DNA from: Symbiodinium natans
Taxonomy: Eukaryota; Sar; Dinophyceae; Suessiales; Symbiodiniaceae
Assembly (NCBI GenBank): GCA_905221605.1
Contig: CAJNDS010002152.1
Location: forward strand, 558,001 to 622,000
Length of the DNA: 64,000 bases
Reading direction: 5' to 3'
Positions within the stretch are counted from its first letter, which is position 1. Each line of letters starts with the position of its first letter. Position numbers and translations under genes: made by a program. Below the pieces are notes generated by a model. That model saw nothing but the letters and a program-made list of their open reading frames with translations. It searched no databases and was not told the DNA's origin. Below, piece after piece: positions 42,861 to 55,224 of the stretch.

Positions 42861-43485
42861 GGGGTCCGGAGCCCGGAGGCCTCCCTAAGCTACCCCCCGA
42901 CCCTGGAAAGGTCGAGGCTTCAGGCTTCAAGTATCCCTTCTTCTCGAGAAAGCTTATGCCTTCCTGAAAACCGAAGGACTGAGCCCGGGCCCCGGGAGAC
43001 TTGCATTATAGCGGGCCCCCAAACAAAGGTATTAAAGTGTGTCCGGAGGCCTCCGTAAGGTACCCCCTTTCCGGATATGATTCGCCTATGGAATCATCTA
43101 GTTTTAAGTAAGGAATTTATAAAGAAAAGGCGCCCTGAAAAAAGAAGATTGTCGGAGATCCTGGACAGGTCGAGGCTTCAGGCTTCAAGTATCCCTCCTT
43201 CTCGAGAAAGCTTATGCCTTCCTGAAAACCGAAGGACTGAGCCCCTGGCCCCGGGAGACTTGCATTATAGCGGGCCCCCAAACAAAGGTATTAAAGTGTG
43301 TCCGGAGGCCTCCGTAAGGTACCCCCTTTCCGGATATGATTCGCCTATGGAATCATCTAGTTTTAAGTAAGGAATTTATAAAGAAAAGGCGCCCTGAAAA
43401 AAGAAGATTGTCGGAGATCCTGGACAGGTCGAGGCTTCAGGCTTCAAGTATCCCTCCTTCTCGAGAAAGCTTATGCCTTACTGAC
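42861..43485. repeat. 259-bp tandem repeat, unit 3
   Basis: GAGGCTTCAGG at about 42914, 43172 and 43431. The last copy keeps the AAAGCTTATG form that units 1, 2 and 4 shortened. Confidence 0.8.
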
Positions 43486-44179
43486 ACCCTCAAAAAAACA
43501 GTCACGGCCCGAAAACTTTTCATTATAGCGGACCTCCAAAACAAAGGGTCCAGATCCTCAACAGCCGAAAAACTTTTCATAATAGCGGCCCCCTAGAATA
43601 TTGCGGGTGCAACATTACGAGAAGGGTTCAGGGCCCCATCGAAAGGGCTACAATTTCGAGATGTTTAAATACATGTATATGCGTGTATGTACATATGTAT
43701 ATGGTATAGGTATACGGGCATGTATGTATCTGTATGTGTATACATATACATATATATATGTATTCATTTAGAAACACATTTTATGCATGTATGTATGTAT
43801 GCATGCATGCATGGATGTATGTATGTATGAACGTACGTAGGTATATAATTCTGTGTTTATGGGCAAGCGAACAACTTCGACGAATTATGCCGACACGCCG
43901 CCTCAAGGATCTGGCCTTGGCCGAAACACCCTGTGTGCCCAAACAATCCCAAACCAAACCCTGAACAAGCCTATAAGGCTCTCAAACACGGGATCATCTC
44001 CAAACCCCGGGCCCCCTGAAGAGACTTCGCGAGGCAGCGAAGATGCTGCTGTGGCTCGACGAGATCGAGAGCCAGATCCAGGTGCCCCGCTTGGCGCAAC
44101 GACTTCGGTGGGATCCGTTGGCAGTTCTGGGGCTTCGCGGGAGTTCGCGTGGCCGACAGAAAGTTCGTCGCACCCCAAC

Positions 44180-44790
44180 TGTTTCAAAGGCCATCGAGTT
44201 GTAGAAACCCCTCTTCCCCGTCAGGCTCATCCACAAATCCGGAGAGGTCCATGCATGTCTGCGTACCCTGCGCGCAAAATTGTTTGTGCCTGCTCGCCTG
44301 TGTAGCGGGGCCTGAGCTTTCTGCGACATTCGGCGATTCTCTGTTGCCGCAGGTATGTGTTAAACGTATTCAGTTTCATCGCGGCTTGCTGCTGCAGAAG
44401 CTCTAGAGCTTCCTGCGGACAGGGCACAAAGAAAGATCCGCAAGCATGAGTCGCCCATTTTGTCCATGCCTTGGGATGTTCCCTGTTTTACTAGCAGTCC
44501 TTCATCGGGGTTCAAATGGGGGGGTACAATTATAGAATCCCTATTGAGGACTGTGAGAAAGCACATTGAAGGCCGGCAGCAGATTCAACATGACCCCCAA
44601 TCCCCGCCTGCTTTCTGAGACCTTCTAAGCAGATGCTTAAAGTTTTTCGCGTTGCCATACGCACTTGCGGCAACCCCACTTCCCGGCTGGACGCCTCCAC
44701 AAGACCGCGGAAGTCCTGCTCGGAAAGAGTCAAGGCCACAGTATTCGCAACTTTCCTGCAGTCCGCATCCTCCGCCCATGTCTGCATCCC
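44180..44790 (-). CDS. intact block A gene fragment, unit 3
   Basis: Exons 44790-44608, 44412-44312 and 44267-44180, with the same splice sites and reading as 18120-18732. Confidence 0.5.
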
Positions 44791-45778
44791 CTGAATACCC
44801 GGAATGGGAACGAAGGAGCACCCTATAGAGCCTAGAGGGTGTATGCATAGAGCCTAGAGGGTGTATGCAAAGGGACCTTTGAAACCTGAAAGCAAAGGTT
44901 GCCCAACCTCGGAACACTATCAGGTTGGCCATGATGGGTGCGTTTAGTGCAGCTGAAGACGTCCCATACAAGAAAACAGTAATGTAGCACTGCAGCCAGC
45001 AGCTGTTGCTGCCTCACCGCGATCTTTGTGACTCCGCCTGTACGTCGGCGCGCGGGGTGATGTGACGGAGAGGGGGCACAAAACTGCACAGGTCTCAAAG
45101 ACATCTGAAACTCCTACGAAGGTGGCTCCCTTCGTCCAGCGGCCACGGCTTCAGGAGTCGAGCCTGGGTTTTTGTTGTTGGGAGGGCTTTGGCGTTTGTG
45201 GATTTAGTGGGGTTCGGGGTGTTGCTGTTTGCGCGCTGTTGAGCTGCTGGCCCCCTGCTATGACACCCCCGCGTCATCTTCGGTTTCTTTCCCTTTTTTC
45301 GGGGCCCCTGCACTGATGGTTCTGGCTGGCTACGGGGCGCCCAGCTGAAGAAATTGTCATAAAGATCGGGCTTAGGGTTTACGGTTTAGGGTTTAGGGTT
45401 TAGGGTTTAGGGTTTAGGGCACCTGCGGTGTGAGCTCCAGTTTCCTGCAAACCACGGGGAAAAAGAAAAGGCAGCGCAGCACACTGTTTTGAACCAAACT
45501 CGCCTAGCGTTGTAAGAAAGATAACAAAGGTTCAAGATAAGCTCTTTTTTCTCATGTTCTGTGCTCGGCTAAGATCATGAGACAATATGAGACAGGCCAC
45601 CAAACCCTTCCAAAGGGCCCCCAGAAAATGGCCCAGGCAGATGGGGGGGAACTTGGGGGGGAACCGGACACCTCTTCACCGGCTTTCCCTTCACCTTAGC
45701 AAATGTGGGCGGTTTACGAGAATAAGGACCCCAAATCTCGGAACCCCCCCAAATCGCTGCCAACGTTCCGCGCGAAAG

Positions 45779-46083
45779 GAGTCCGCTCTCCAGGCTGCGC
45801 ACGAGGCTGCGCAGGAGGCTGCGCGGGAGGCTGCGAAGGCCTCCTGGGAAGAAGGAAACAAACCCAAAGGGTTTAGGGTTTGGGGTTTAGGGCACAGGGC
45901 TTGGGGTTTCGGGTTGTGGTTCAACATCCGCAAAGGAGACCTCATAAACTACCAAAGCGCTCCAACCAGCTTTCTGAGATCTTTGTAGGCAGATGGAAAG
46001 CCGGGCCCGGCGGAGCGCCGGCGACTGCAGGAGTCGAGCCTGGGTTTTTGTTGGGAGGGCGTTGGCATTTGTGGATTTTGTGA
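45779..46083 (+). CDS. Ala/Glu-rich helical exon and following exon, unit 3
   Basis: Copy of 19819-20123, open in both parts, with the same GTTTAG donor. Confidence 0.4.
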
Positions 46084-46345
46084 CTTCACCGATAGGGGCT
46101 TCTAAACCGTAGGGTTTAGGGCCTTAAGAGCATAAAGGGCTTATTGTGGGCCTTAGATTAGATTTCGGGTTTTGGGTCCGTTAAAAAATTTTTTGGACCA
46201 ATTGGACTTTGAGCTTTAAGCCTACCGGGAAAGTATTGAGTGAACTTTATATTTTCTCAATGTTATGGGTTTCTTGGGTGGGTGGGATTTCTTTCCAACG
46301 CTTGACAAGCTGCTTGACTAGTGAATGCTCGGACTTGAGATGCTG

Positions 46346-46400
46346 AACCCTGAACCCTGAACCCTGAACCCTAAACCCTAAACCCTAAACCCTAAACCCC
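46346..46400. repeat. short GAACCCT / AAACCCT array, unit 3
   Basis: Four GAACCCT units then about four AAACCCT units, against eleven GAACCCT in unit 1. Confidence 0.85.
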
Positions 46401-46404
46401 AACC

Positions 46405-47112
46405 AAGCGTGCTTCAAAGCCCAAGAAACTAGTTGAAAAAACATTGTGTTTGCAAGTGGGGGGGGGGGGGCTGCGCCCCCCCTAAGCCCCCCACCTTTTT
46501 TTAGCCGTGCAGAGCGTGACCCCCCCCACGCTTCTTTTAAGCCGTACCAAGCGTGCTTCAAAGCCCAAGAAACTAGTTGCAAAACATCGTGTGAGCATTG
46601 TGTTTGCAAATGGGGGGGGCTGCGCCCCCCCCAACCCCCCCGCTTTTTTTAAGCCGTGCAGAGCGTGCTTCAAAGCCCAAGAAACTTGTTGACACCCATC
46701 ATGTGAGCAGGGTGTTTGCAAATGGGGGGGGGGCTGCGCCCCCCCCCAACCCCCCCCGCTTTTTTTAAGCCGTACCAAGCGTGCTTCAAAGCCCAAGAAA
46801 CTAGTTGAAAAACATCGTGTGAGCATTGTGTTTGCAAATGGGGGGGGGGCTGCGCCCCCCGCCCCCCCGCTTTTTTCTGTGCAGAGCGTGCTTCAAAGCC
46901 CAAGAAACTTGTTGACACCCATCATGTGAGCAGGGTGTTTGCAAATGGGGGGGGGCTGCGCCCCCCCCAACCCCCCCCGCTTCTTTTAAGCCGTACCAAG
47001 CGTGCTTCAAAGCCCAAGAAACTAGTTGAAAAACATCGTGTGAGCATTGTGTTTGCAACTGGGGGGGGCTGCGCCCCCCCCCAACTCCCCCGCTTTTTTT
47101 AAGCCGTGCAGA
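46405..47112. repeat. GC-hairpin tandem repeats, unit 3
   Basis: Same alternating two-subtype array as 20493-21190. Copy boundaries agree, with different homopolymer lengths and one truncated junction (CTTTTTTCTGTGCAGAGC at about 46868). Confidence 0.85.
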
Positions 47113-47337
47113 AAGGAGTGTCTGTTTTGCCACCCAAGACATATATACATATATATATATACACACATGCACACTAAAATATACATATCTTTGCGTCGAA
47201 TGCGGTAAGTTTTTTTGATGGAGAGAAAGTTTTTTTTTGATGGGTCAGGTGTCGTCCAAGAGACTCAAAACCTCTTGTAAACTACCAAGGAAAGTTTTGT
47301 TTTGATTGGGAATAAGTTTTTTTGATGGGTTTTCCAG

Positions 47338-47454
47338 GAGGAACTCGACCGCGAGGCCGAGGTGCCTTGCGAAGCACAAGACGGCGCTCCTTTGGGGAAT
47401 GAGTTGGGGATCCTAGTAGCTAAGGGGGGGTTGGTAAATATTTGTGAGATTTGA
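47338..47454 (+). CDS. Terminal exon EELDREAEVP, unit 3
   Basis: Identical reading to 21407-21523. Confidence 0.45.
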   Translation, partial: EELDREAEVPCEAQDGAPLGNELGILVAKGGLVNICEI

Positions 47455-47836
47455 CCAGGCGTAGTGGGACGCTTCAAAGTTGATGCGCTGAAGCTGCAGT
47501 GCGCTGTGGTTCGAGGGGGTTGTTGCTGCGATCCCCCGATCTCAGGGTTAGGGCGAAGTACACTTCGATAGGGGTTTTTAGGGATCGAGGATATTAAGCT
47601 TCTTGTTGCCGGTCTCTCGCAGTGCTTTGAAGCTTCGATTGGAGCTAGAACCCGGGCTGCAAGGTTTCATAAAATTTCCCAACGCTGCTAACTGTCTCCT
47701 CGCAACCTGCCGCGCTCCGATGATCCGCGTCGCGAACCATGCTCACTCCACAGTTCCTAGTGCGTGCTGGTAGCTTTTCCCTGGCAAAACTTGTTTGTGT
47801 CGATTCTTAGTGAGCCTTTGTTCTTCCAAGGGGATC

Positions 47837-47969
47837 TCAACACCGCGGGCCCGGAGGGACATGATTTTCGCCCAGACTTGTATGCGTAGTTTGTCTTTGT
47901 GAGCTCTTCATGTTTTCAAGGAGTTCCAAAACCGAAGGCGGGACATCAAACCTTGCATAGAAGGTCTTC
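47837..47969 (-). CDS. Exon RKTFYARFDVPP, unit 3
   Basis: Same reading as 21906-22038. Confidence 0.4.
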
Positions 47970-48823
47970 CTGAAACCTTTCAAATTCAACCTTTTGCTAA
48001 GTTCAGAATGTCAATCAATGGGATGCCAGGAGCGACTTCCGACGCAAAGCAGGGACGGGCAAGGGGGCGTGGATGATGATGCGGCTAAGGCAGGACCAGT
48101 TGGACCAGAAAAGTGGAGCAAGTGGTGCAAGTGGTTCAAGTGTCCGAAAGCAGTTTGCAGTCCACTTGGCCCCCCCCCCCTCCTACTTCGCTGTTCTGCA
48201 CCGCCCAGCATGTGCAGGACTGGCGCGGTCAAGATACGAGAAGGGTTCAGGGCCCCATCGAAAGGGCTACAATTTTCGAGATCTTTAAATGCATGTATAT
48301 GCGTGTATGTACATATGTATCTGGTATAGGTACACAGGCATGTGCAATGTATGTATCTGTATGTGTATATATTTATACAGAAACACATCTTAAGTATGCA
48401 TGTGCGCATGTCCAATCAGTGTATGTATGTATGTATGTAGGTAGGTATATGATTCTGTGCCCCAAAAATCCCAAACCAAACCCTAAACAAGCCTATCACG
48501 AAAACACGGGATCATCTCCAAACCCCGGGCCCCCTGAAGAGACTTCGCGAGGCAGCGAAGATGCTGCTGTGGCTCGACGAGATCGAGAGCCAGATCCAGG
48601 TGCCCCACGACTTCGGTGGGATCTGTTGGGAGTTCTGGGGCTTCGCGGGAGTTCGCGTGGCCGACAGAAAGTTCGTCGCACCCAACTGTTTCAAAGGCCA
48701 TCGAGTTGTAGAAACCCCTCTTCCCCGTCAGGCTCATCCACAAATCCGGAGAGGTCCATGCATGTCTGCGTACCCTGCGCGCAAAATTGTTTGTGCCTGC
48801 TCGCCTGTGTAGCGGGGCCTGAG

Positions 48824-49290
48824 CTTTCTGCGACATTCGGCGATTCTCTGTTGCCGCAGGTATGTGTTAAACGTATTCAGTTTCATCGCGGCTTGCTGCT
48901 GCAGAAGCTCTAGAGCTTCCTGCAGGGCACAAAGAAAGATCCGCAAGCATGAGTCGCCCATTATGTCCATGCCTTGGGATATCCTGGGATGTTCCCTGTT
49001 ATACTAGCAGTCCTTCATCGGGGTTCAAATGGGGGGGGGGGTACTATTATAGAATCCCTATTGAGGACTGTGAGAAAGCACATTGAAGGACCCCCAATCC
49101 CCGACTTTCTAAGCAGATGCTTAAAGGTTTTCGCGTTGCCATACGCACTTGCAGCAACCCCTCTTCCGGCTGGAGTCTTCCGCAAGTTCGCGGAAGCCAT
49201 CCCCCAGAGGAGTCAAGGCCGCAGTATTTACAAATTTCCTGTGCTCCGCATCCTCCGCCCATGTCTGCATCCCCTGAATACCCGGAATGG
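48824..49290 (-). pseudogene. frameshifted block B gene relative, unit 3
   Basis: Same one-base loss as units 1 and 2, plus a 26-base deletion near 49089. Confidence 0.5.
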
Positions 49291-49470
49291 GAAAGAAGCA
49301 GCACCCTATAGAGCCTACAGGGCGTATGCAAAGGGACCTTTGAAACCTGAAAATTATCAGGCTGGCCATGACGGGTGTGTTTAGTGCAGCTGAAGACGTC
49401 CCACGAAGGTGGCTCCTTTCGTCCAGCGGCCGCGGCTTCAGGAGTCGAGCCTGGGTTTTGTTGTTGGGAG

Positions 49471-49549
49471 ACCCTAAACCCTAAACCCTAAACCCTAAAC
49501 CCTAAACCCTAAACCCTAAACCCCAAACCCTAAACCCTCAACCCTAAAG
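49471..49549. repeat. CCCTAAA array inserted in unit 3
   Basis: A 79-bp array of about ten CCCTAAA-type heptamers sits between GTTGTTGGGAG and GGCTTTGGCATC. Units 1 and 2 join these two words directly. Unit 4 has a 44-bp array at the same base. Confidence 0.93.
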
Positions 49550-49703
49550 GGCTTTGGCATCTTGCGGGGTTTTGCGGGGTTCGGGGAATTGCCGTTTGCG
49601 CGCTGTTGAGCAGCTCGGGCCCCGTGCTGCTATGACACCCCCGCGTCATCTTCGGTTTCTTAGGGTGTAGGGGTGTTTAGGGTTTAGAGAAGAGACAACA
49701 AAA

Positions 49704-49785
49704 TGGGTTTAGGGTTTAGGGTTTAGGGTTTAGGGTTCAGGGTTCAGGGTTCAGGGTTCAGGGTTTAGGGTTTATATGGTTTAGG
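49704..49785. repeat. TTTAGGG / TTCAGGG array, unit 3
   Basis: Counterpart of 23787-23858 with four consecutive TTCAGGG variants instead of two, so variant heptamers have spread locally. Confidence 0.85.
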
Positions 49786-50642
49786 GCACCTGCGGTGTGA
49801 GCTCCAGTTTCCTGCAAACCACAGGGAAAAAGAAGAGGCAACACAGCACACTGTTTTGAGCCAAACTCGCCTAGCGTTGTAAGAGAGATAAAAAAGTGGT
49901 TCAAGATCAGCTCTTTGTTTTTCATGTTCTGTGCTCGGCTAAGAGCATGAGACAGGCCACCAAACCCTTTGAACGGGCAAGTTTGCAGCCCCAGAGGCCC
50001 AGGCAGAGGTGGGGGGGCTTTCCTTCACCTTAGCAAATGTGGGGGTTTAAGAAAATAAGGGACCCCTGATATAGACCCCCAACTCATCGAATTCCCTTAT
50101 AATAAGGACCCCAAAAGGGCGCCCCAAATCTCGGAACCCCCCAAATCGCTTCCTCAGTTCCGCGCGAAAGGAGTCCGCTCTGCAGGCTGCGCGCGAGGCT
50201 GCGCGGGAGGCTGCGGAGGCCTCCTGGGGAGAAGGGGAGAAGGAAACAAATCGAAATCGTTAGGGTTTGGGGTTTGGGGTTTAGGGTTGCGGTTCAACAT
50301 CCGCAAAGGAGACCCTGCCAAAGCGCTCCAGCTTTCTGAGACTTTGTAGGCAGATGGAAAGCCGGGCCCGGCGGAGCGCCGGCGACTGCAGGAGTCGAGC
50401 CTGGGTTTTTGTTGTTGGGCGTTGGCGTTTGTGGATTTTCTGGGGTTCGGGGTGTTGCTGTTTGCATTGTTTGCGCGCCTTTGAGCTGCTCGGCGCATGG
50501 CGTATCGTGCTGCAGCGTGCCAGTCTGACGGCGGTACGCTTTTTCACAAAGGGCGGGGTCTGCACCCCCCCCCAGCCCACCCGTATTTTGTTCAAGCCGC
50601 GTTATCTTATGAATCCTGTCCAAACCCCATCATGCATGATGC

Positions 50643-50875
50643 GTGCATAGTGCCCCTGCCACAGCACCCCCAGCAAAGACTCAGCCGCCCACACCAGCAA
50701 CACTCGCACCGACTAGGCCGCAGCCAGCAACACTTGCCCTGGCACCTATTGGCCTGCCGTCCCCCAATAGCCTACCGATGGAGCGAATCAACTCACCGTT
50801 CGGAGTGGAAAGGCTTCGCAAGGTTCTGTGAGAACAGCCCGGGGGCTGATGAGTTGAGGAAGGCATGGAATGCTG
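50643..50875 (+). pseudogene. broken Pro/Thr-rich exon, unit 3
   Basis: Copy of 24774-25014 with an 8-base loss after MERIN. The frame shifts and ends at VERLRKVL. Confidence 0.45.
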
Positions 50876-50918
50876 GTGTTTGCCAAAAGGGGGGGCTGCG
50901 TCCTCCCCGGCCCCCCCC

Positions 50919-50920
<2 letters not shown>

Positions 50921-50974
<54 letters not shown>
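50921..50974. repeat. 54-base C run, unit 3
   Basis: Uninterrupted cytosines where units 1 and 2 have short C runs broken by A and G. Confidence 0.85.
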
Positions 50975-52401
50975 ACTGTTGCGCGAGCTGCTCGCGAGCT
51001 TGCTTCACTCCGTATGATTTCCTGTCCCGAACCCCTTCATGCGAGCATTCTGTTTGCAAACGGGCGGGGGAGGCAACAGAAATCCTGGCCAAACGCCAAC
51101 ATGCGACCGCTGTGTTTGCAAATGGTAAGGGGGGGGGTTTGCGTCGCCGCGTTTTTCCTTTTTTGAAGCCGTGCAAGCTTGCTTCAAAACATTTCTATAC
51201 ATATATATATATATATACATGTATATTTACATAATACGTGAATGTGAATAATGTGAATTCTGTCGAAACCCGTTCATGCTTTTTTTGTGCAAGTGGCGGG
51301 GGCGAGGGGGGAGGGGGGTGCGCCACCCCCCCCCCCCCACACCCCCGTCTTCTTTGAGCCATGCGAGCTGGCTTCACAACATAAGATCCTGTCCAAACCC
51401 CATCACGCGAACATTGTGTTTCCCGCCTTTTTTAGCGAAACACGCACTGTGGTGCCCCAAAGATCGATTCGTGCTTGTCAGGAGTACACTTGTTTTGCAG
51501 GTTACCTTTGTACGTCCATAGGTGAATGGGCTTTACAAAGTTACAAAAGTAGCGATGACCGCAAAGTATTTCGGCCTTTTGAGTTTAGGATTTTGGGCCT
51601 GCCCATGCCCCCGAAAGGTTTCACCGAAACACTATGACTGCGTGCCTATTTTTGGAAAACTTTGAATGTTAAATTATTCCGTATCTATGTGTTTAAAACT
51701 GTTTTGGGGTCTCGCCAGGTCCTTCGGTTCAATCGAAGCCGTGCGAGGACAACATATGAATCCTGTCCAATCCCCATCATGAGAGCATTGTGGTTCCCCG
51801 CTTGTTTAAGCCGCGCGAGCTTGCTTCAGTGATTCAGAACATCCGAGTCCTGTCCAAACCCCATCATGCGTGCGTTGCGTTTGCAATGTGGAGGGGGGGG
51901 GAGCCCGGGTGTTCCAAATCCCATACAGGTGGGAGTGTGCTGGGTGGGAGTTTATCATTTCTCTCACGTATATCCTTTAGCTTCTCAACTCCTTGAGAAG
52001 CCCACAGCTCATCTGAAAAGCACCTCAAGAGCCTCCAAAGCCATTTGCTGGATCAAATTGCGCTTGCTGTCTCAATTGCGCATAATGTGCGCGTCTGCCT
52101 ACACGAGTGTGAGGCGCGCATAAGGCCGTGAGGCAGCACGCAACTATGACCGGGGAGGCCTTAGACTTGCCACCCGAAACCAAAAACAAGTACCAAAAAC
52201 ACAACCTAGCTGCCAGTAGCTCGGCCAATTCGGCCACAAGCATGAGAAACAGAAGAGCCTGACCCCGCTACTGGGTAGCAACGGGGGAGGCCAGGGGATG
52301 GGGAGGGCAGGGGCAGGCTTGGTCCTAGGAACCTGGATTCCTGCACCCTCCCAAGCCCGAATGGTGCTCCTATTGTTTGTTCCCCTGCTTCATGTTCGAA
52401 G

Positions 52402-52705
52402 GAGGCGGAGCTGGAAGCGGCCCGAAACGAGGCCACCCATGCAGCTCTAGAGGTTGTAGGAGTGAGGGGCCTTCAAGAACGGAAGCTTCGGAATCTGAGG
52501 GAGTATTTCAACTTTCCAGCCTCGTTGAGCCTTGTGCAACTATATAAAACCCAGAGGCTCTTCGCCCAGGCCCGACACATGCCGAGCCAGTCCGGCCCGA
52601 CAGGGCTTTGTAGTCGCCGAGGTTAAAGGCCGCGCGACACTGTTGCACTCCATCGTTGAGGAGATTGAGGAGGAGGCGCTCGCATGCGCTCGCTGGCTGA
52701 GTCAG
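52402..52705 (+). CDS. helical glutamate-rich exons, unit 3
   Basis: Exons 52402-52452 and 52622-52705. One Glu to Asn and one Ala to Thr change, same splice sites and phase as 26584-26879. Confidence 0.45.
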
Positions 52706-53443
52706 ACTTGAGGCTTTACAGGACTCATATGGAAACTTCGGGAAGGAATTCACTGGTGCGGGTCACGTGTGGGGGCTGGTTACTCTACAAAGCCTGAGGC
52801 ACCCTGAACTGGGCTTGCAGGCCAGAATCTTTGGTTGGGTTTGAGGCAGCGTGCCCAGCTTGTTGTCCGCCACCAAGAACGGCATGCGAGTGAGATGAAA
52901 TGTGGACATGACGTGGCCTAAATCAGGGCACCTTCAGAATGCCCCACAACACGAGCAGCATGTCAATGTGAACTAACGCGCTCCTCCATCGGGAGCAGCT
53001 GAGCTCACCACACTGGGTATCCCTCTTCAATAGCATGCTGGGACGTTAGGTAGAAGAGAGTTTGCCAGGCATCGCTGCAGCAAGCGCAGCTTGCCAACCA
53101 CATAGGCGGCATCCACAGGCGTTGGTCTCAGTCCGGGCACGAGCAGCATGGCAAAGCGCGGCGAAGAGCGGTGCAGGTCGATGTACGCCCCAGGCGTGCC
53201 GGTCCTCCTGGCAGAAGTTGAGCTGGAAGGTTTCATGCTTTCTCCTGGTTGACTACATATCTGCTGGGCAGGTTTAGTGGTGGTCAGGTTCGGGTTGCCG
53301 TGGCAGGCGATGACCATGCAAACGCAAGTGCCGCAGCAGGGTGTCCGGGCCCTTTCTGCTGAAAGCGCCTGGCCTTGGGTGTCGTTCACTTGTTTTCCGT
53401 GGGTTGCTGTGCGTTTTGTGTTTGCTCATGTTTGCTCTACCAG

Positions 53444-53770
53444 GCCCCTCTTCCGGCATCTCCGGCCATGGGTGGCATGCCTGGTATGCCCGGAATGGGC
53501 GGGCCGTGTGCCCAGTTCTGAAGTGCAGTGGCAACCTCAACGCCAGTGTAGGGTCAACAAAGTGAGCACATGTGAGGACAGTTTTCTTCTCACTCTTCTC
53601 ACCTTTTGCCCAGGATGTATGGCGGTGGCTCCTATGGTCCCATGGGCGCAAACGTCGGTCAGGCGTGGGAATCCGTGGAAACCGCGGAAGTTGGGAAAGT
53701 GTGCGTGCCGAGTTTGGTGAGACACAAGGCTTACGGTGGAGCCTTCGGTGGCTCAGCCTCTGGAGCATGA
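53444..53770 (+). CDS. Gly/Met/Pro-rich C-terminal exons, unit 3
   Basis: Exons 53444-53502, 53614-53662 and 53729-53770. The last donor is GCGTGGG instead of GCGTAAG. As a result the frame also reads through the intron (AWESVETAEVGKVCVPS) to the same stop, so this copy is translatable with or without splicing of that intron. Confidence 0.55.
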
Positions 53771-54108
53771 TGCCCAGCTTGGCGTCTCACGTGCGAATGA
53801 GCTGCCCTGAGATCTCCCAGCACATGAGAACCGAACTCTGGGAGGTTTTTCAGGCTTCGCAGTCCCAGCTTGCGAACCAGCAAGGGCAGCTCTACCGGTC
53901 AGATGCTGAGCACGAGCACCATTGTGCCACGCGTTCCTCCTGCTTTTCTTTCTGCGTGAGCTTGGGCAGGACCCGGTTCTTGCCGCCTGGCCACGTTGTC
54001 GCAGCTGTCGCAGGCACCGGGAGCTTGGGGGCTCAGTTGTTCATCCCCAGACGACGGATTTCTTTTTAGGTCGTTGGCAGACCGCATTTCTCCACACCCG
54101 TAATGCTG

Positions 54109-54348
54109 CTAAACGACCGTAAAACTGATCCTCCTGTCCAGAGGCAACGGAACGAGCATAAGTAGGCATAGAACACCCGTAGAACGACCGAAAAGAAAGT
54201 AGAAGCTTGTTCGGGGCGCCCTGCAACCCCGCATGATTGTAAACACCGTCAATTCACGGGCCCGACCGTTGACTTCCGCGTAAAGCATTTCCTCGCCATG
54301 CTGATAGCCTGGCATGCCGCCGCATGCCAGAATGTTACATAATGCCAT
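54109..54348 (-). CDS. Open frame MALCNILACGGM, unit 3
   Basis: Same reading as 28290-28529. Confidence 0.33.
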   Translation of the reverse strand: MALCNILACGGMPGYQHGEEMLYAEVNGRARELTVFTIMRGCRAPRTSFYFLFGRSTGVLCLLMLVPLPLDRRISFTVV

Positions 54349-54634
54349 CGTATGCTTTACAAGATCCTGACGAGCATCTAAGCACCAAGCCCTTCAACAG
54401 TACATAGTCAAATGGAGTTCAGAAGCCACATGCGCGCCCAAAGCATCCCGAAGTCTAAGCTTCAAGCCCCCAAACCCTAAGCTCGCCACCTGTCAGTTTC
54501 AGAGATGTGGTAGTTTGTGTGAGTCTCTGCAGCTGTACTGGAAGGATATCGTTCGAGATCCTGTTTCCAACCATCCCCGTGTTGTCTGACTGGAGCTTGA
54601 GGTCTGAGGTCAGGCCTTGTGACAGGGCTGGATC

Positions 54635-55049
54635 CTAAAGCCTAAACCGTAAACCTGAAAGGACAGACTGTGAGAAAGTCCTGAGATTTGTTCTTAGCGC
54701 GGATTGCCAGGTCCCATGGTGTTCAAGGCAGCCGGTGCGAGGCGCTAAAACAGCACGCGCGACGACCTGCCTTGCAGTAGCGGTGCTTTGAAGGTTTTGA
54801 CGGTCCAAGCTCCACAGACGGGCATGTGCGGTTGTGCTTGTGAACTTCGTGCAGTCGGTTTGTTCCAGATCCGCCACGTTGCAGTTAGCAGGTGTAGAAC
54901 TGCTAAAGCACAACCCGGATGGCACCCCGGCAGACATGCTGGTGCGTGAGCCTGGTCCCTCCAGAATGCCGGAGTTCAGTCAGTCTGTGGGCATTTTCTG
55001 GCGGTCTGGTCTCTCGGTGCTTGAGAGAGCCGCAGTGTTGCTGTACTGA
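54635..55049. CDS. competing-frame region at the end of unit 3
   Basis: Copy of 28816-29230. Both the - strand frame (54937-54635) and the + strand frame (54834-55049) remain open. Confidence 0.28.
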
Positions 55050-55224
55050 CCTTTAGGGCGCTGGTAGAGGCTTTTTCAAGCCAACTTCGGGAATTCACCC
55101 GAGTCTTCGCAGCGTGACTCCGGCTCAAAGGCGTCGGATTGCGGAGAACCAAGTCTGAGCAGCTTGTTAGCAGCTTGTTAGCAGCTTTGAGCTCTAGGCC
55201 AGGAAGCTTTAGGCCACTTCAGGG

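Larger units (their letters stand above)
43615..46100. repeat. block A, unit 3
   Basis: Like 17552-20120 but without about 95 bases between CCGCGAT and CTTTGTGACTCC. The missing piece is bounded by the short shared word CGAT. Confidence 0.85.
48237..50435. repeat. block B, unit 3
   Basis: Carries the extra CCCTAAA array at 49471-49549 and two deletions relative to units 1 and 2. Confidence 0.85.
39606..54962. repeat. array unit 3
   Basis: Longest unit. It carries the 1.2-kb insertion/duplication at about 41294-42495 and loses smaller pieces, for example about 95 bases near 45023, about 90 near 49660 and about 75 near 51925. Confidence 0.85.
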
